In this document: positions 30,931 to 42,236 of the stretch, in pieces
Layout of the letters: each line of letters opens with the position of its first letter
Numbering within the stretch: the first letter of the stretch is position 1
DNA from: Ciona intestinalis
Taxonomy: Eukaryota; Chordata; Ascidiacea; Phlebobranchia; Cionidae
Assembly: GCF_000224145.3 (NCBI RefSeq)
Contig: NC_020172.2
Span: 4,617,961-4,681,960, forward strand
Length of the DNA stretch: 64,000 nucleotides
Reading direction: 5' to 3'
Notes under the pieces: generated by a model
Told to the model about the DNA's origin: nothing
Database searches by the model: none
Seen by the model: the letters and a program-made list of their open reading frames with translations, nothing else
Made by a program: the position numbers and the translations under genes

Positions 30931-31072
30931 TAGGATAGGGTATAGATGCGACTTGCTTTTAATCTATTTTCTCGTCACGATTATTACGCCTAAAAAACAA
31001 TTTAAAAAACACGATCAGGTAATATGGGGTTTTGGTGCTAACGGTATCCCATCTTACCCTACAGTACTATAT
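30931..31072 (+). mobile_element. MITE family A, diverged
   Basis: TAGGATAGGGTATAGATGCG, CACGATCAGGTAATATGG, GGTATCCCATCTTACCC. Confidence 0.55.
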
Positions 31073-31419
31073 CTGGCCTATTATACGAAATATGATTTAA
31101 TAATACCTTATTATCTATCTCAAACTGCAATACCGTGTAACCATATCAATCAGTCAATACACGAAGGTGCGGCTACCGTAAAATACGACGTGTGCTACAC
31201 TTCAGAACTCAAGACACCCGGGCTACGCTTGACAATTTTTGAATCGTTGCGGTCAAGCCTTTGCCGATGTTGAAAATACATAGGCGTTCCCGAATCTATT
31301 GAGTCGCCGGCGCTCCATCAGACCACAGCTCGCGTTATGACGGTGTTTCAGAATAAGAGCTATTTCCGTTCTCAAAAACCAGTCGCTTTTTTATTGCTGA
31401 AAGCATTTATGTAGAGTAC

Positions 31420-31612
31420 CTGTTTTTATTAGTAAACAAAGAACATTCAAAGAATTTTAAAACCCTTTTCTCACGACTTCGATATAGACCGTTATTAATT
31501 GTTTAAACACGATCAGGATACTTTGATACTACATGTGCTAAAAAGTATCCCATCTTCCCCCGATACTATAATAGAAAGAATAAAACGGCGTCCCATCTTC
31601 TCCTACCGTAGT
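31420..31612 (+). mobile_element. MITE family A with extra right end
   Basis: TTAGTAAACAAAGAACATTC through AGTATCCCATCTTCCCCCG and then a second end GGCGTCCCATCTTCTCCTAC, so two insertions or a rearranged copy. Confidence 0.6.
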
Positions 31613-32009
31613 CATTTTTTATTGCTAAACGCGGAACAAAAATTTGACAGAATCACCTGACACACACGTGATTGAACGGCCGCATATTTGCGGTTGAATG
31701 AATTTAACTTCAATTATACACTAATTATATTCATTATTCTTCCACCATATCCAAGGTTGTATTATTCGCTGATCGCGCTATCGTTGTGGTGGTTACGTAT
31801 ACGTAAATGGCACAACAGATTGACCACAGTTCAACTTAGAGGGTATACATTAAATATCCATAAAGCGTGATAATCCTTTTTTTACCGGCATATTCATGTA
31901 ACTGGTGATTATTTAAGTAAAACCGGTCCATTCCTTTCAAACGAGGGTTTGGCCAATTTTGGCAGGAAATAGCTTCTTAACGAACGTTTTTTCACAGACA
32001 ATTTCTATA

Positions 32010-32200
32010 GAGTACTGTGGGGATACCGTGCTACCTAAATCCATAGCGAACTTGAATACGTTCCTCCCTACGCATAAATCCCATATTTCTTGACCGTGTT
32101 TTCCAACAATTAACAACGGGCTTTAGGAGTCGTGAACATACGGGTATATAATTTTTGTGTGTTTATACCACCAAATAGAACTTGAAAACCAAATGAAAAC
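32010..32200 (-). mobile_element. MITE family A, subfamily two
   Basis: GAGTACTGTGGGGATACC, CCATATTTCTTGACCGTG, AACAATTAACAACGGGC, CACCAAATAGAACTTG. Confidence 0.6.
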
Positions 32201-32587
32201 ATGCTCAGAACCACTATGTCGTTGATATTTCTTGACAGTTAAAACAAAAAGGCGACATTGTTATATATGTTATAGTTTAATATGTAACGATGTGTGTTTG
32301 TTTAACGTAAACAAAACTATTTCATGTGTGACGTATAACTGAGAGTTCACTGTGCCGTATATATTGGTATACGAAGATACTCGTATACAATATGAATCAT
32401 ATGAGTTTAGTTGTAGGTGATGATCAGTTGTTGTTGTTGTTATATGAATGTACCATCTATATTGTACACATATGTTCTATGGTGTTTCATATCCACAGTT
32501 GTTATTACGTTTTTATAGTATATACGCTATGTTGTATTCGGTAAATGCAATGTATATATTGTAAACGCTGAGGTGTATATGCTCTTT

Positions 32588-32772
32588 GGTAGGGTGGGGG
32601 AAGATGGGAGACCTTTAACACATATTATCCCAATATCCTGATCGCGTTTGAAACAATTAACAACGGTCTATAGGAGTCGTAGGGATGTGATTTTATAATT
32701 CTTTGAATGTTCTTTGTTTCCTACCAAATTGGACGAGAAAATAGATTGAAAAGGTGTTCCATCCTATACTGT
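32588..32772 (-). mobile_element. MITE family A, full length
   Basis: GGTAGGGTGGGGGAAGATGG to AAAAGGTGTTCCATCC. Confidence 0.85.
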
Positions 32773-32904
32773 ATTCGCTATACAATGTTTATTCGGTAAT
32801 GACATTACGGCTACCTTGTCATTACACAGGACTGCTTAACTTATATGTTATGTTTGTATTTTGTATGCTTGCCCACTCTATCAAATCGACTGTTCATTGT
32901 ATAA

Positions 32905-32985
32905 GTACACCAGTGGGGTAATCCTGGCCCAAACCCTAAGATCCATGGCATGCCACGTTGTTGGATCTTGTCTATATAGAATAGA
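32905..32985 (-). repeat. Family F repeat, reversed
   Basis: GGGGTAATCCTGGCCCAAAC and CCATGGCATGCCACG, reverse complement of the 7950 copy. Confidence 0.5.
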
Positions 32986-33269
32986 ATTACACCAGTTCCA
33001 AAATCCCAGTTTTTTTTGTTAATAAACCTCCAGTGATTGCTACTTGCATTTTTTAAGTATATATAAACACAACGAATTTCATAATTTTATTTTATTTTTT
33101 TGCATAAATTTCGACTATGAGCAGCATTTCAAATAGAATTTATTTGTTTCAAATATAATATGCGCTCATGTTTCAAGTGTTTAACTCGAAACGTGCGATA
33201 AAACACGAACAAATGCAACCTTAAAACGCATGTTATCATGCTCGCTAGACGGAGCTAGAGAACAACAAT

Positions 33270-35698
33270 CTAAATACGCAGATCACGAAACGGATACCCA
33301 AACATTTGAAAATCTCCCACGTACGTTTCGTACAACTTAAACATTTTATCTGGACTTAGGTCTCTGTAGTATTGGTTAACCGAATCCACGTTGATCACGC
33401 TGCTTCCTGTATTATTATACCCCTTTGGGAGTTGAACATGTTTCGGAGCCTTCAGCAACATCAGCATGTACCTTTGAATAGAAAGTGAGCGTTGCTTTTT
33501 TACCCATACTGGCTAAAATAGTAAAAAAAAAACTTTTTTTAATATTTTTTTTAATAAAACTGTTTTAAATATTGTAATAAAATCTATTCTATACCACTCA
33601 TAAAACAATTAGCAGGGTGGGGGAATATGGAACACCTCTTCAATCAATTTTCTCGTACCGCATTTGGTAGTAAAGAAGGAATATTTAAAAAGTAACCGTA
33701 TCCTCGACTACCATAGACCGTTGTTAATTGTTTAAAACACGATCAGGATGTTTGGATATTATGTGCTAAAGGTGTCCCATCTTCCCCCACCCCACCATAT
33801 ATTACATTCAGATTATAACTTATACAAAATGGCCGCCCTCCGCACCTTGAATCTTCCTCAATAGTTTCCATATGTGCTATGACGTCATAATGGATAGTGC
33901 ACATACTGCATACCCGGTTATAATTTGACCAATGGTTTTCTATGACCGAAAATTTGTCGCTGTTGTTCCCATCAATAAGGTAATCCACGAATTCTTCGAA
34001 TGTAGCTTCCTTTCGCTTGGCTGTGTCAAATCAAACGTTTACTTGTCGGTTGTTATAAAATAAGAGCAAACAACTTGTTTTATGAAGCTGTTATTCGGAT
34101 TTTCTGGGGAAAGTCAAAACAAAAGTAATACAGTTTATCGTGTTTTTTTGTACGGTCGCAGGGCTACGGTTATAAAATTCTGTAAAAAACATATGTTGAT
34201 GTTCTGAAAGCGTGTCCCACTTTACCCCATCCTACTATATATTGATATGGTTTTAATTTACAGAACAACAAAAGCTGTACAGTTTACAATATACTCGCTC
34301 ACTTTTATCAGAAGTATAATTGCTCCCGTATTTCTGTCGGATCGCGTAAGAGATTTTATAATATTGTGGTTTTTCCAAGTTGTCCTGTTTCGCTATCTTG
34401 TTTCTATAAGCTGATACCAAGCGTTCGTATGGGTCTCTCACGACCACGAACTTCATGTAGTCTTTAATAGCAGGTGGTACACCAACGTTTAGCGTGAGAT
34501 ATTTCTTGGCCACGATTCCGTGTAGGCGGTCATGATCGATCTGAGATAAATAATGTACCATTATTAATGTCAAAATATATAAGTTAGGTCTTTATATAAG
34601 TTAAAGGACTTGTATTAAAATTTAAAGCGTTTTTATACATGCTCTGTATTGAATAGACTGTGAGATTTTCTTTTATACACAGCAGTGCGGCATAAAACCC
34701 TAAAACTCATAATTGCCCTGTTCAGTATGCGTTTTTAAGTGCTAGAAACTGTGCACAAACCAATAGCGTAGTAGGGCAGGTTAAAGATGGGATACCTTTA
34801 GCACATATAATATCCAAATATCCTGATGTGTTTTAAACAATTAACAACTGTCTATGAAATTCAATTAGGAAAAAAAAGAATAAAAATGTGTCCCATCTCC
34901 CCCCACCCTACTATATACGGAATATAGACGAAGTTTGGCATAGAGGTTTAGACTATATTAAGGTGTTCCATCTTACCCCACCCTCACTGTATCTTACCGC
35001 GTCCAACTCTTTCTGCGACTTTGCGTATCCGTTCAACAACATAATCACTTTCTTCCAGTTAGTACACCCGGTCTTAGGAATAAAGCAATAAGCAAACTTG
35101 TATTTCTTCGCCAAAACGAACTTGACTGGTTTAGCTGATTCGGTATCTAAACCTAGGAAATTAGGTACTTGTTAGCACAACTATAAGTGCACTTTTTTTA
35201 GTTACATGTTATAGTAGAGTGGGGTAAAATGGGATATTTTTTCCTTGACCATTTGGTATAGTAAACCACGAGTATTTACAGAATTATATAAACGTAGCCA
35301 TGCGACTCTAAAACAGCGTTGTAAATTGTTTAAAACATGATCAGAAACTATGGAATACAGGTGCTAACGGTTTCCCATCTTACCCCACAGTACTATATGT
35401 TTTACCCACCCATCTTTTTGCATTTCGCTTGCAACAGTTCCCGTCTATCCCGCATTCGTTGTGCCATCATCTCCATGAACCATTTTTCTGATTCGCCGAC
35501 CACTAAAGTTTCCACGCGAGTTTTCGGGTGGCTGTTGGTGCTTGCCTTGTTAACCTTTATAACCCCACCTCTACTTTCCCGATAAAACTTGCTAAGTAGC
35601 TTTTGGTTCATAAGCAGAATAGAGATTACAACAAGACAACAAATGATGCCAACGTGGTTTAGGACTCGAGTGCGGAAAACAGGAGCGCCTGACGCCAT
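33270..35698 (-). CDS. Carbohydrate sulfotransferase, HNK-1ST/CHST8-14 type
   Basis: Transfers sulfate from PAPS to a sugar chain; family members are Golgi type II membrane proteins. Exons (minus): 35410-35698, 34998-35152, 34303-34540, 33846-34020, 33270-33471, in all 1059 nt, 352 residues. A short cytoplasmic start is followed by a membrane helix at about residues 15-31 (VGIICCLVVISILLM). The 5'-phosphosulfate site is FIPKTGCTNWKKV, and the 3'-phosphate site is VVVRDPYERLVSAYRNK; both fit the family. The C-terminal part has the ETIEEDS and LYETYVGDFQMFGY blocks. The donor of exon 4 was placed at TCA-AG/gtgcgg because only that restores EEDSRYMLMLL and the phase. The sugar acceptor cannot be told from sequence. 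Introns 1, 2 and 4 carry MITEs. Confidence 0.9.
33611..33802 (+). mobile_element. MITE family A, full length
   Basis: AGCAGGGTGGGGGAATATGG to CCATCTTCCCCCACCCCACC. In the last sulfotransferase intron, about 45 bp from exon 4. Confidence 0.85.
34767..34917 (-). mobile_element. MITE family A, internal deletion
   Basis: GTAGTAGGGCAGGTTAAAGA to CCATCTCCCCCCACCCTACT. A lone right end (GGTGTTCCATCTTACCCCAC) follows at 34945-34990 next to exon 2. Confidence 0.75.
35210..35399 (+). mobile_element. MITE family A, subfamily two
   Basis: TATAGTAGAGTGGGGTAAAA to CCCATCTTACCCCACAGTAC. Ends about 10 bp from the donor of sulfotransferase exon 1. Confidence 0.8.
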
Positions 35699-36007
35699 TT
35701 TAAAACTTCGGATTTTTGCTTGTTGCTGTACACGAAGTGGTCTTCTTTCTATACTGCATAAACTGTACGAATGCGTTAGGTTGCGACGCGCTCTATGTTT
35801 CAGATCTCACGTGTGTAAAGTTATTAAAGAAAAGCCGGAAATTAGGTCGGATATGCAACGTACATGGTTCTCAAACAAAATAATTGACCCGCGGTTGCGA
35901 AATATTCTATCTGCTATTGAATATAAAGCTTTGACCTATTTTAACTAAAATTATACGCAATGTTCCTGTGAAAATACGTCAAAAGTATATTTTGATATTA
36001 TAATTGT

Positions 36008-36150
36008 TGACGTGATCGTGTTTTAAACAATTAACAAAACTCTATGGGAGCCGTGGGAATACGGCTGTATAATTCATTGATGTTCTTTGTTTACTATCAA
36101 ATGGGACGACAAAATAAAATGAAACAGAGTCCCATCTTTCCCCACCCATG
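36008..36150 (-). mobile_element. MITE family A, left end lost
   Basis: GATCGTGTTTTAAACAATTA to CCCATCTTTCCCCACCC. Confidence 0.7.
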
Positions 36151-36507
36151 GCCTACTAAAGATATCTTTATAGTACATGCGCCAATGCACTATATCTTCT
36201 CACCGTCGTATTTATTGCGAGTTCGGCAACAAACCGTTTCACACGCTGTTGTTATCTTAGCACTTGGTCACTCTTATTCATTCACCGGATTTGTCACTCT
36301 CTGTTCTTGTCGAGTTTATTTAAAACACGCGTCTTATCGCAACTCACAACGCTGATCCGTAATCGAGACACTTTGCGGGTTCAGATTACGACGAAGGATA
36401 GCGCGGGCGCCGATAGTGACATCACAAACGGACGTAATTGACTTGCGTCTGGCCCCGTAAAAAATGTGGGAAATTTTTATACGCACTGGGTCAGCGGTCG
36501 GTTTGTT

Positions 36508-36652
36508 GTAGGGTGGGGAAGACGGGACACTTTTAGCAATCTTCATGTACCAATTAACAACGGTCCATGGGAGTTGTGAGGTTTTATAATTCTTTGAATG
36601 TTCTTTGTTTACTACCAAATGTAATGAGAAAATAGAACTGAAACATGGACCA
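36508..36652 (-). mobile_element. MITE family A, right end lost
   Basis: TGTAGGGTGGGGAAGACGGG to ATGAGAAAATAGAACTG. Confidence 0.7.
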
Positions 36653-37676
36653 TATTATTTTGACCTACTATGCACAGTTATTTAAAATCGGATTTGTTTA
36701 TTTTGTATTTGATTTTATAATCTGACCTGGATTCGTACCCTGACTTTTCACGTTAAAAAATTGTTGTACTTTATTTATTTTTTTGATCTGTTTTCGTATA
36801 GTTTTGCAAAAAAAGTTGTTTTCTTGTAGTTGTTCTCAAGCGTGGGATTTAAATCGCGTAAAGTTTATTTGCACAGAAGTTTCGACTTCTCTGGGAGCCT
36901 GGCGTTTTCGCCAAGTTTTATGTCCTTCACTGTGGCATTGTCTCGTGGAGGAGTGGTACCCATGGTTGGTTACTCACCTGCCTACAAGACTGCTCAACTG
37001 GAGACGCAACCCTCCTCCAGCTGGCGTGGAGTGGGAAAAATGAGAGAACGGAAAGAGAGAAGCGCGCCACTTATGTTGTACAAACAGCTGGCCGAAGCCT
37101 GACACCTGACGACGGCGGCTGTGTAACGATTTTCTAACTACGAGTGCCCTCATGCCGCTGAAATAGTATTTCCAATGCGGCAGACGGCAACACTAGGGCC
37201 GCAGTGCCATTGGCTAATCAAATTGTGTACGGTAATTGGTCCTAACGCAGAAGTGCCAGGCACTTCCTTAATGTATGAACAGCCGCCTGGGCTAATGACT
37301 TCAAACGTAATTGGAAACTGGAAACTTTGCACAAACACAGACGCGACGAGTTACGAATGCCTGAAGCATACAAACAAACGCATCAAACTTCGTATTATAA
37401 AAGCTAAATGCAGCCGCAGTTAATGCATCTTGGCGATCTGATGTATTTATAACGAATATATGAGGTAAGTAAGAGTAATTAAGCAAACAAGTTAGCAATA
37501 TATGTATGCATTTCTGGTTAGACTAGAGCAAGATCAATATAGTGAACGTTTATATAACCTAAAGTTTAATTAAATTGTTTCGCGTTCGTTGTCACCTAAA
37601 CTACAAATACGCGTTGCGTTCGGTTGCGTCTTCGTATTTATTATAGAACCTAAATACCATGTTGCATAACAATATT

Positions 37677-37869
37677 GTATAGTAGGGTGGAGAAAGATGG
37701 GACATCTTTTCATGCTATTTTCTCGTCCCATTTAGTAGTAAATAAAAAATCAAAGAACTATAAAACCGTATTCTCACGACTCCCCATAGACCGTTAACTG
37801 TTTAAAACACGATCAGAATATTTGGAATTTTTTTGCTAAAGGTGTCCCGTCTTCCCCCACTCTACTGTA
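37677..37869 (+). mobile_element. MITE family A, full length
   Basis: GTATAGTAGGGTGGAGAAAG to CCGTCTTCCCCCACTCTAC. Confidence 0.85.
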
Positions 37870-38715
37870 AATAAAACCGTTCGTAATATCGTTAGGCAGG
37901 TGTGGTTATTATAAGAATGTTGAAGTGGTTATTTAAATTAAGCAACTTTACAAGTTATAATCCATAGAGTAATATGACGTTGGTCATTATCAATCCATTA
38001 GTGAGTCCGCTAACATGGCAATGACGTCACGGCTTAAAACCACGTGGTTGCAGTCGTAAACAAAGTGAATGAAAAGTGCTCCCGGTTATTTTTACTTTAA
38101 CTGCGTTAGGTAAAAGTTATCGCATAACTTGATAATAATTATCGATATTTAGATTTTAGACGTTTTTATAAAAAAATATTCAGACTGAAAACTTTTTTAT
38201 ATAGTTAGTGTTTTGTATATTTTTATTAAATTCAAATGCTATAATCGCGTATTGCGGTATTGAATACATTAAATTTTCGTATACCGTATCGCTATTATGG
38301 ATTTATGTTTCTTAAATTGCAAAATCCGTTGCCGTTTTTTCTTATCTTTTTTTCCGGTTAAATTGTCCGGACAACACTGAAAAGTTTGTGCTTATTTTGT
38401 CTCGGCTGCAGAGACTTGGTGGCGCCGGCGCACCTGAGAAAAGCGAGTGAGTTTTGTGTCGGTTGTTCGCGGTTCGGAGCTAAGATTCACCTTATCAGTG
38501 GTGGCTGTGTGTTCAGTGTTCGATGAAGCGTCGAACTCTCGGTCAAAATCACTGTTGGTTTAAAAGGAAGGTGTTTAATCTGAGCTTCTTCCAGGACGGC
38601 AGCAACCGCTTTATTGCGCCCGTTTCGGTTTCAAATTAACTCAGACGTTGATGGCATAGAGTCAAAGCTAATTAGTCTGCGGTGAAAACCTGAAGCTTGA
38701 ACTAGTGTTTAAAGT

Positions 38716-38850
38716 ATATAGTACTGTGAGGTAAGATGGGACACCTTTAGCACATGATATCCAAATATCTTAATCGTGTTTTTAACAATTTACAACGGTC
38801 GACGAGAAAATAGAATAAAACGCGTCCCATCCGCTCCCACTCTACTATGC
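38716..38850 (-). mobile_element. MITE family A, internal deletion
   Basis: ATAGTACTGTGAGGTAAGAT, TTTACAACGGTCGACGAGAA, CCCATCCGCTCCCACTCTAC. Confidence 0.75.
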
Positions 38851-39794
38851 TATGGTTGTACTATACGCAAGGTTAATGAAACATATGTTAAATTAACAAC
38901 GCAGATTAGAGCAGTCGCCGTGATACGTATGGTGTTGACTTGTGCTCTATATACAGCAGGTCCGGGATAATTCCCTTTACTTTTAGGTCTTATCTGATTT
39001 TAATTAGCAGTTCGGTCTTGAGAGTCGAGGGTGGCTATAACGCTTTTAGTCAATTTTTCTGTTTTGTTTAAAACTTCGCATACGGAATAACTGTTAAACT
39101 CTGCGTTGCTTTTATATTAAGAACAATAATTATTCTGCAAGCTGTAGAATGATTATTGTAGGACCAAACATATAAACGAGAATATAGATTTTTTTCTTAT
39201 GTGTTACCTTTAAATATGAGGCGGTATTTCGTTTCGTACAATTTTATTACTTCTATGGGATAAATAATTGTTTGGAAACACTGTTAAAATTGACCGGCAT
39301 CACTGCGCAAGTAAAAGTGTTTCTTATGCACCTGAAACGTGTGAGATAAGACCAGGGATTCGTAACCTAGACCCAGTGGCGCCCTGCTCAACTCTCTCTG
39401 TATTGTCGGCATCTCCGTCGGTTCCGAGCGGTCTCGCCGGTCGCGGCTCCGGTGTCAGGTAACGCAAATTGTCCGATGGTTACAAAGCGATTATGTTTAT
39501 GGCTCAATCGCGTAAATAAATAGCGTTGTTTCCTCCGGACATAAAAGAACGCATTTAATGGATGGACCGTTTAACGACAACGCATGTTGTCAGCTTTCGC
39601 TTATCTATCATTAGAAATATAAGTTAGAAGCAAAATGGCGAATCGTTTATTTGTATTAGACAGGTGTGCAAATAAAAATTGGAAAAATGGTTGAATATAA
39701 TACAAGGCTGTTTTGTGCACGATATTTGATATGTAAAAATCTCGTGGTATAATATGGATATTTGTGTATATTACAGTTTTATGAATATTAAGTA

Positions 39795-40238
39795 ATGAAT
39801 CGATGTGTGAATAAAACTTGGTCTGTTCGTTTACGTGGAGAAACGGTGGATTACAAATCAGTTGTTCCTGCTGATACGAATCAAATATGTGTGAAGTACG
39901 ATGCTCATCTGAATGGTGATCATACATCATCTCAAGATCGATTGAGCTCCCCTCCTCCCGACTGCGGTATACATGATGCAGATGATGATTGTGAAGAGCT
40001 AAAGGAGCTTTACGGAAGACTCCGGATGTTGGTTCCCTACCTCACGAAACCTGGGGAGCACCCGGAGGACCAAGATGATGCCGTTCTCCTGATCCAAAGA
40101 GCGACCGAGTACATCCGGTTTCTAAGATCAGCTGCAGGACTGCCGGAGATTAGAAAACGAAATGAGCAACTTCTGCAAGCTAAAACTGAACCTTTGCAAA
40201 ATATACGGAATTTATTGAACAAGACAGTTTACCACTGA
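39795..40238 (+). CDS. ID-like helix-loop-helix protein without basic region
   Basis: 147 residues in one exon. The HLH lies at about residues 66-112: ELKELYGRLRMLVPYL for helix 1 and VLLIQRATEYIRFLRS for helix 2. The place of the DNA-binding basic region (about 56-66) is acidic (DADDD), so it should dimerise but not bind DNA, as ID (inhibitor of DNA binding) proteins do by sequestering bHLH partners; this role is inferred from the family. The loop (TKPGEHPEDQDD) is about five residues longer than in vertebrate ID proteins as I recall them. A charged helix-like tail (EIRKRNEQLLQ) follows. The ATG is preceded by a nearby in-frame stop and by a splice-acceptor-like TATATTACAG, which could belong to a leader intron or to spliced-leader trans-splicing known in Ciona. 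Confidence 0.75.
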   Translation: MNRCVNKTWSVRLRGETVDYKSVVPADTNQICVKYDAHLNGDHTSSQDRLSSPPPDCGIHDADDDCEELKELYGRLRMLVPYLTKPGEHPEDQDDAVLLIQRATEYIRFLRSAAGLPEIRKRNEQLLQAKTEPLQNIRNLLNKTVYH

Positions 40239-40417
40239 TATATTTGCGCAACCAAATAGTTGAAAGTATCACCCACAAATATTGTAAGGGGTCACGTGTT
40301 CACGCATTCCGTTTTCTGCGTAAAGCTCTAAAAGCGTTCGTGAAGCCAATGTTTTATGACAAACAATTTCTCGCAAAGCGGCACAGCCGATTTTGTTGGC
40401 TTCGCCTTGATCATAGC

Positions 40418-40537
40418 TTATAATGGAGTGGGGTAAAACGAGACACGATTGTCCTCTTATTTCTCGCCCCATTTGGTTGTAAACAATGAGATTTAGATGC
40501 CAACGGTTATCTCATTTTACCCCACAGTACTTTATAC
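40418..40537 (+). mobile_element. MITE family A, internal deletion
   Basis: ATAATGGAGTGGGGTAAAAC, CGCCCCATTTGGTTGTAAAC, CATTTTACCCCACAGTAC. Confidence 0.65.
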
Positions 40538-40636
40538 ATTTCCATAATTACACATTTGTATACCAGCGTTGAATAGTAGTAGAAAATTATCCGACGTCAT
40601 TCCATCGTTCCTAGACAAACTACTCTTACCTATGCC

Positions 40637-40832
40637 TACTATAGCAGGCTGGGGGAGATGAAACCTTTGCATTCTATTTTCTTGTCCTATTCAGTAGTAA
40701 ACAAAGAAAAACTTAAAAAGTTATAAAACCGTATATTCCCACGACTCCCATATAGACCGTTGTTAATTGTTGAAAACACGATCAACAGCTATAGTGCATT
40801 TGGATATAATCTGTTCCCACCCTACTATATAT
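40637..40832 (+). mobile_element. MITE family A
   Basis: CTATAGCAGGCTGGGGGAGA, GTAGTAAACAAAGAAAAAC, GTTCCCACCCTACTATATA. Confidence 0.75.
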
Positions 40833-41278
40833 ATTATAACTGGTAGACCATTCATCCCTTTTGCAATACGAATTCGTATTGAACTTGTGACGTCATTGCC
40901 AGTTGTTCTTTTGTTTCAGAATCCACTGTTTGTTCCAGATTTTGCTTCGATACAGTTTCGTGTATTTAAATTACACAAGTTTGATTTAATCGCTTTTGGC
41001 AGGAAAAGTTAGTGTCAGATCTAAAGAAAGGAGTTATAGTATGCGATAAATTTAGTCATGCGGTATATAGAACTTTTTAGTTACAAGTTGATTCAATAGT
41101 TTTCTCACTACTGTATAAATGCGCGCGCAAAAGCCGCAATTGTTTTTATAAATTAATAAAATCGGTGATAAAATATGTGAGCATATTTGCTTAAGTGTCC
41201 CGATTTCCCCGACTTTACCCTATTCAAGCAGTTTATTGTTATATAACCTCTAAGAGTCAAAAGGCAAACTTAAATTTC

Positions 41279-41472
41279 ATTAGGGTAGGAAAGGATGGGA
41301 CACCTTTTTATTCCATTTTTGTCCCATTTGGTAGTAAACAAAGAACATTCAAAGAATTATAAAACCATATCCTCACGACTCCCATAGACCGTTGTTAATT
41401 GTTTAAGCACGATCCGGATATTAGGGTATTGTGGTTTAAAGGTGTCCCATCTCCCCTCCATTCTACTATAAA
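41279..41472 (+). mobile_element. MITE family A, full length
   Basis: ATTAGGGTAGGAAAGGATGG to GGTGTCCCATCTCCCC and ATTCTACTATA. Confidence 0.8.
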
Positions 41473-42008
41473 TTGAATGTACAGTGTTACAGCAGATGTT
41501 GTAACACACCTTGCGCACCACCAAGGGTTTAATTACATTGGTATCGTTATATGTTGTACAACTTGCAAGAATGTTTGTCGCCAAGCAACCGGTTATATTT
41601 AGATCAAATATATATATCACATGTACTTCATCTTGCTATCTGTTAAACCAGATAAATCCATTTATGTTCCGCAATGGTGCATGTAATACATATACATAAC
41701 GGACACATATATGGGCGAATAGCGACATAAGTTGCAAACAGTTCGATTGAAATATAAATTAGCAATCAACAAAGATTGTCGTTTATTTTCACAATAAAAC
41801 ACGCGTTAAAATAAGATAAATTATACCAATATTGTATATTCGGAAACCACACATTGTATACATATAAGAAATCCTATTGATCCAAAGTTATATGGCTTTG
41901 GTTTAAAGGCAAAGACACACCTCATAAACTCTGCAGCTAATGTAGCCTTGTCTTACATAATGTGAATTTTCAGTTTAATATTGTGCAAATACAACGTATT
42001 TATTAGGT

Positions 42009-42190
42009 ATATAGTAGAGTGGGGAAAATGGGACACCTTTTCATGCTGCGCGGGACACCTTTTCTAAACGAAGAACATTTAAAGAATTATAAATCAATAT
42101 CTTTACAACTTTCTTGTTGTTTAAAACACGATCAGGAAATTTGGTTAGCATGTGCTACAGGTGTCCCATCTTCCCCAACATTACTATATA
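42009..42190 (+). mobile_element. MITE family A, rearranged left half
   Basis: ATAGTAGAGTGGGGAAAATG, then a repeated GGGACACCTTTTC, then CACGATCAGGAAATTTGG and GGTGTCCCATCTTCCCC. Confidence 0.7.
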
Positions 42191-42236
42191 TCTCCAGTAC
42201 GCGGTTAATAAACACGATTAAAAAAAGTATTTTTCG

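Larger units (their letters stand above)
27079..33269. other. 6.2-kb spacer: TRPA1 upstream and sulfotransferase downstream
   Basis: No convincing gene. It holds a 100-bp tandem duplication, a GC-richer open stretch at 29.6-30.1 kb, a family C fragment at 30764-30870 and five MITEs. It must include the TRPA1 promoter; no clear TATA box was identified. Confidence 0.5.
35699..39794. other. 4.1-kb spacer between divergent sulfotransferase and ID-like genes
   Basis: Should hold the promoters of both divergent genes. Contains four MITEs, a GC-richer stretch at 36.8-37.3 kb and another near 38.40-38.55 kb with GGCGCCGGCGCACCTG. CCATTGGCTAAT near 37208 resembles a CCAAT box. A possible leader exon ends at 39458 (CAG/gtaacg), pairing with an acceptor at about 39770 (TATATTACAG). 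Confidence 0.4.
40239..42236. other. 2-kb spacer between convergent ID-like and receptor genes
   Basis: No gene recognised. Four MITEs or fragments; a lone right-end piece sits at 41185-41225. Confidence 0.5.

Noticed and set aside
35589..35948. 119-codon plus-strand frame
   Set aside because: Antisense to the first sulfotransferase exon, which is firmly supported by its domains.
39268..39462. 64-codon frame upstream of the ID-like gene as an N-terminal extension
   Set aside because: Splicing CAG/gtaacg at 39458 to the acceptor near 39770 leads to a stop (AAG TAA) before the ID ATG, so it can only be leader sequence.
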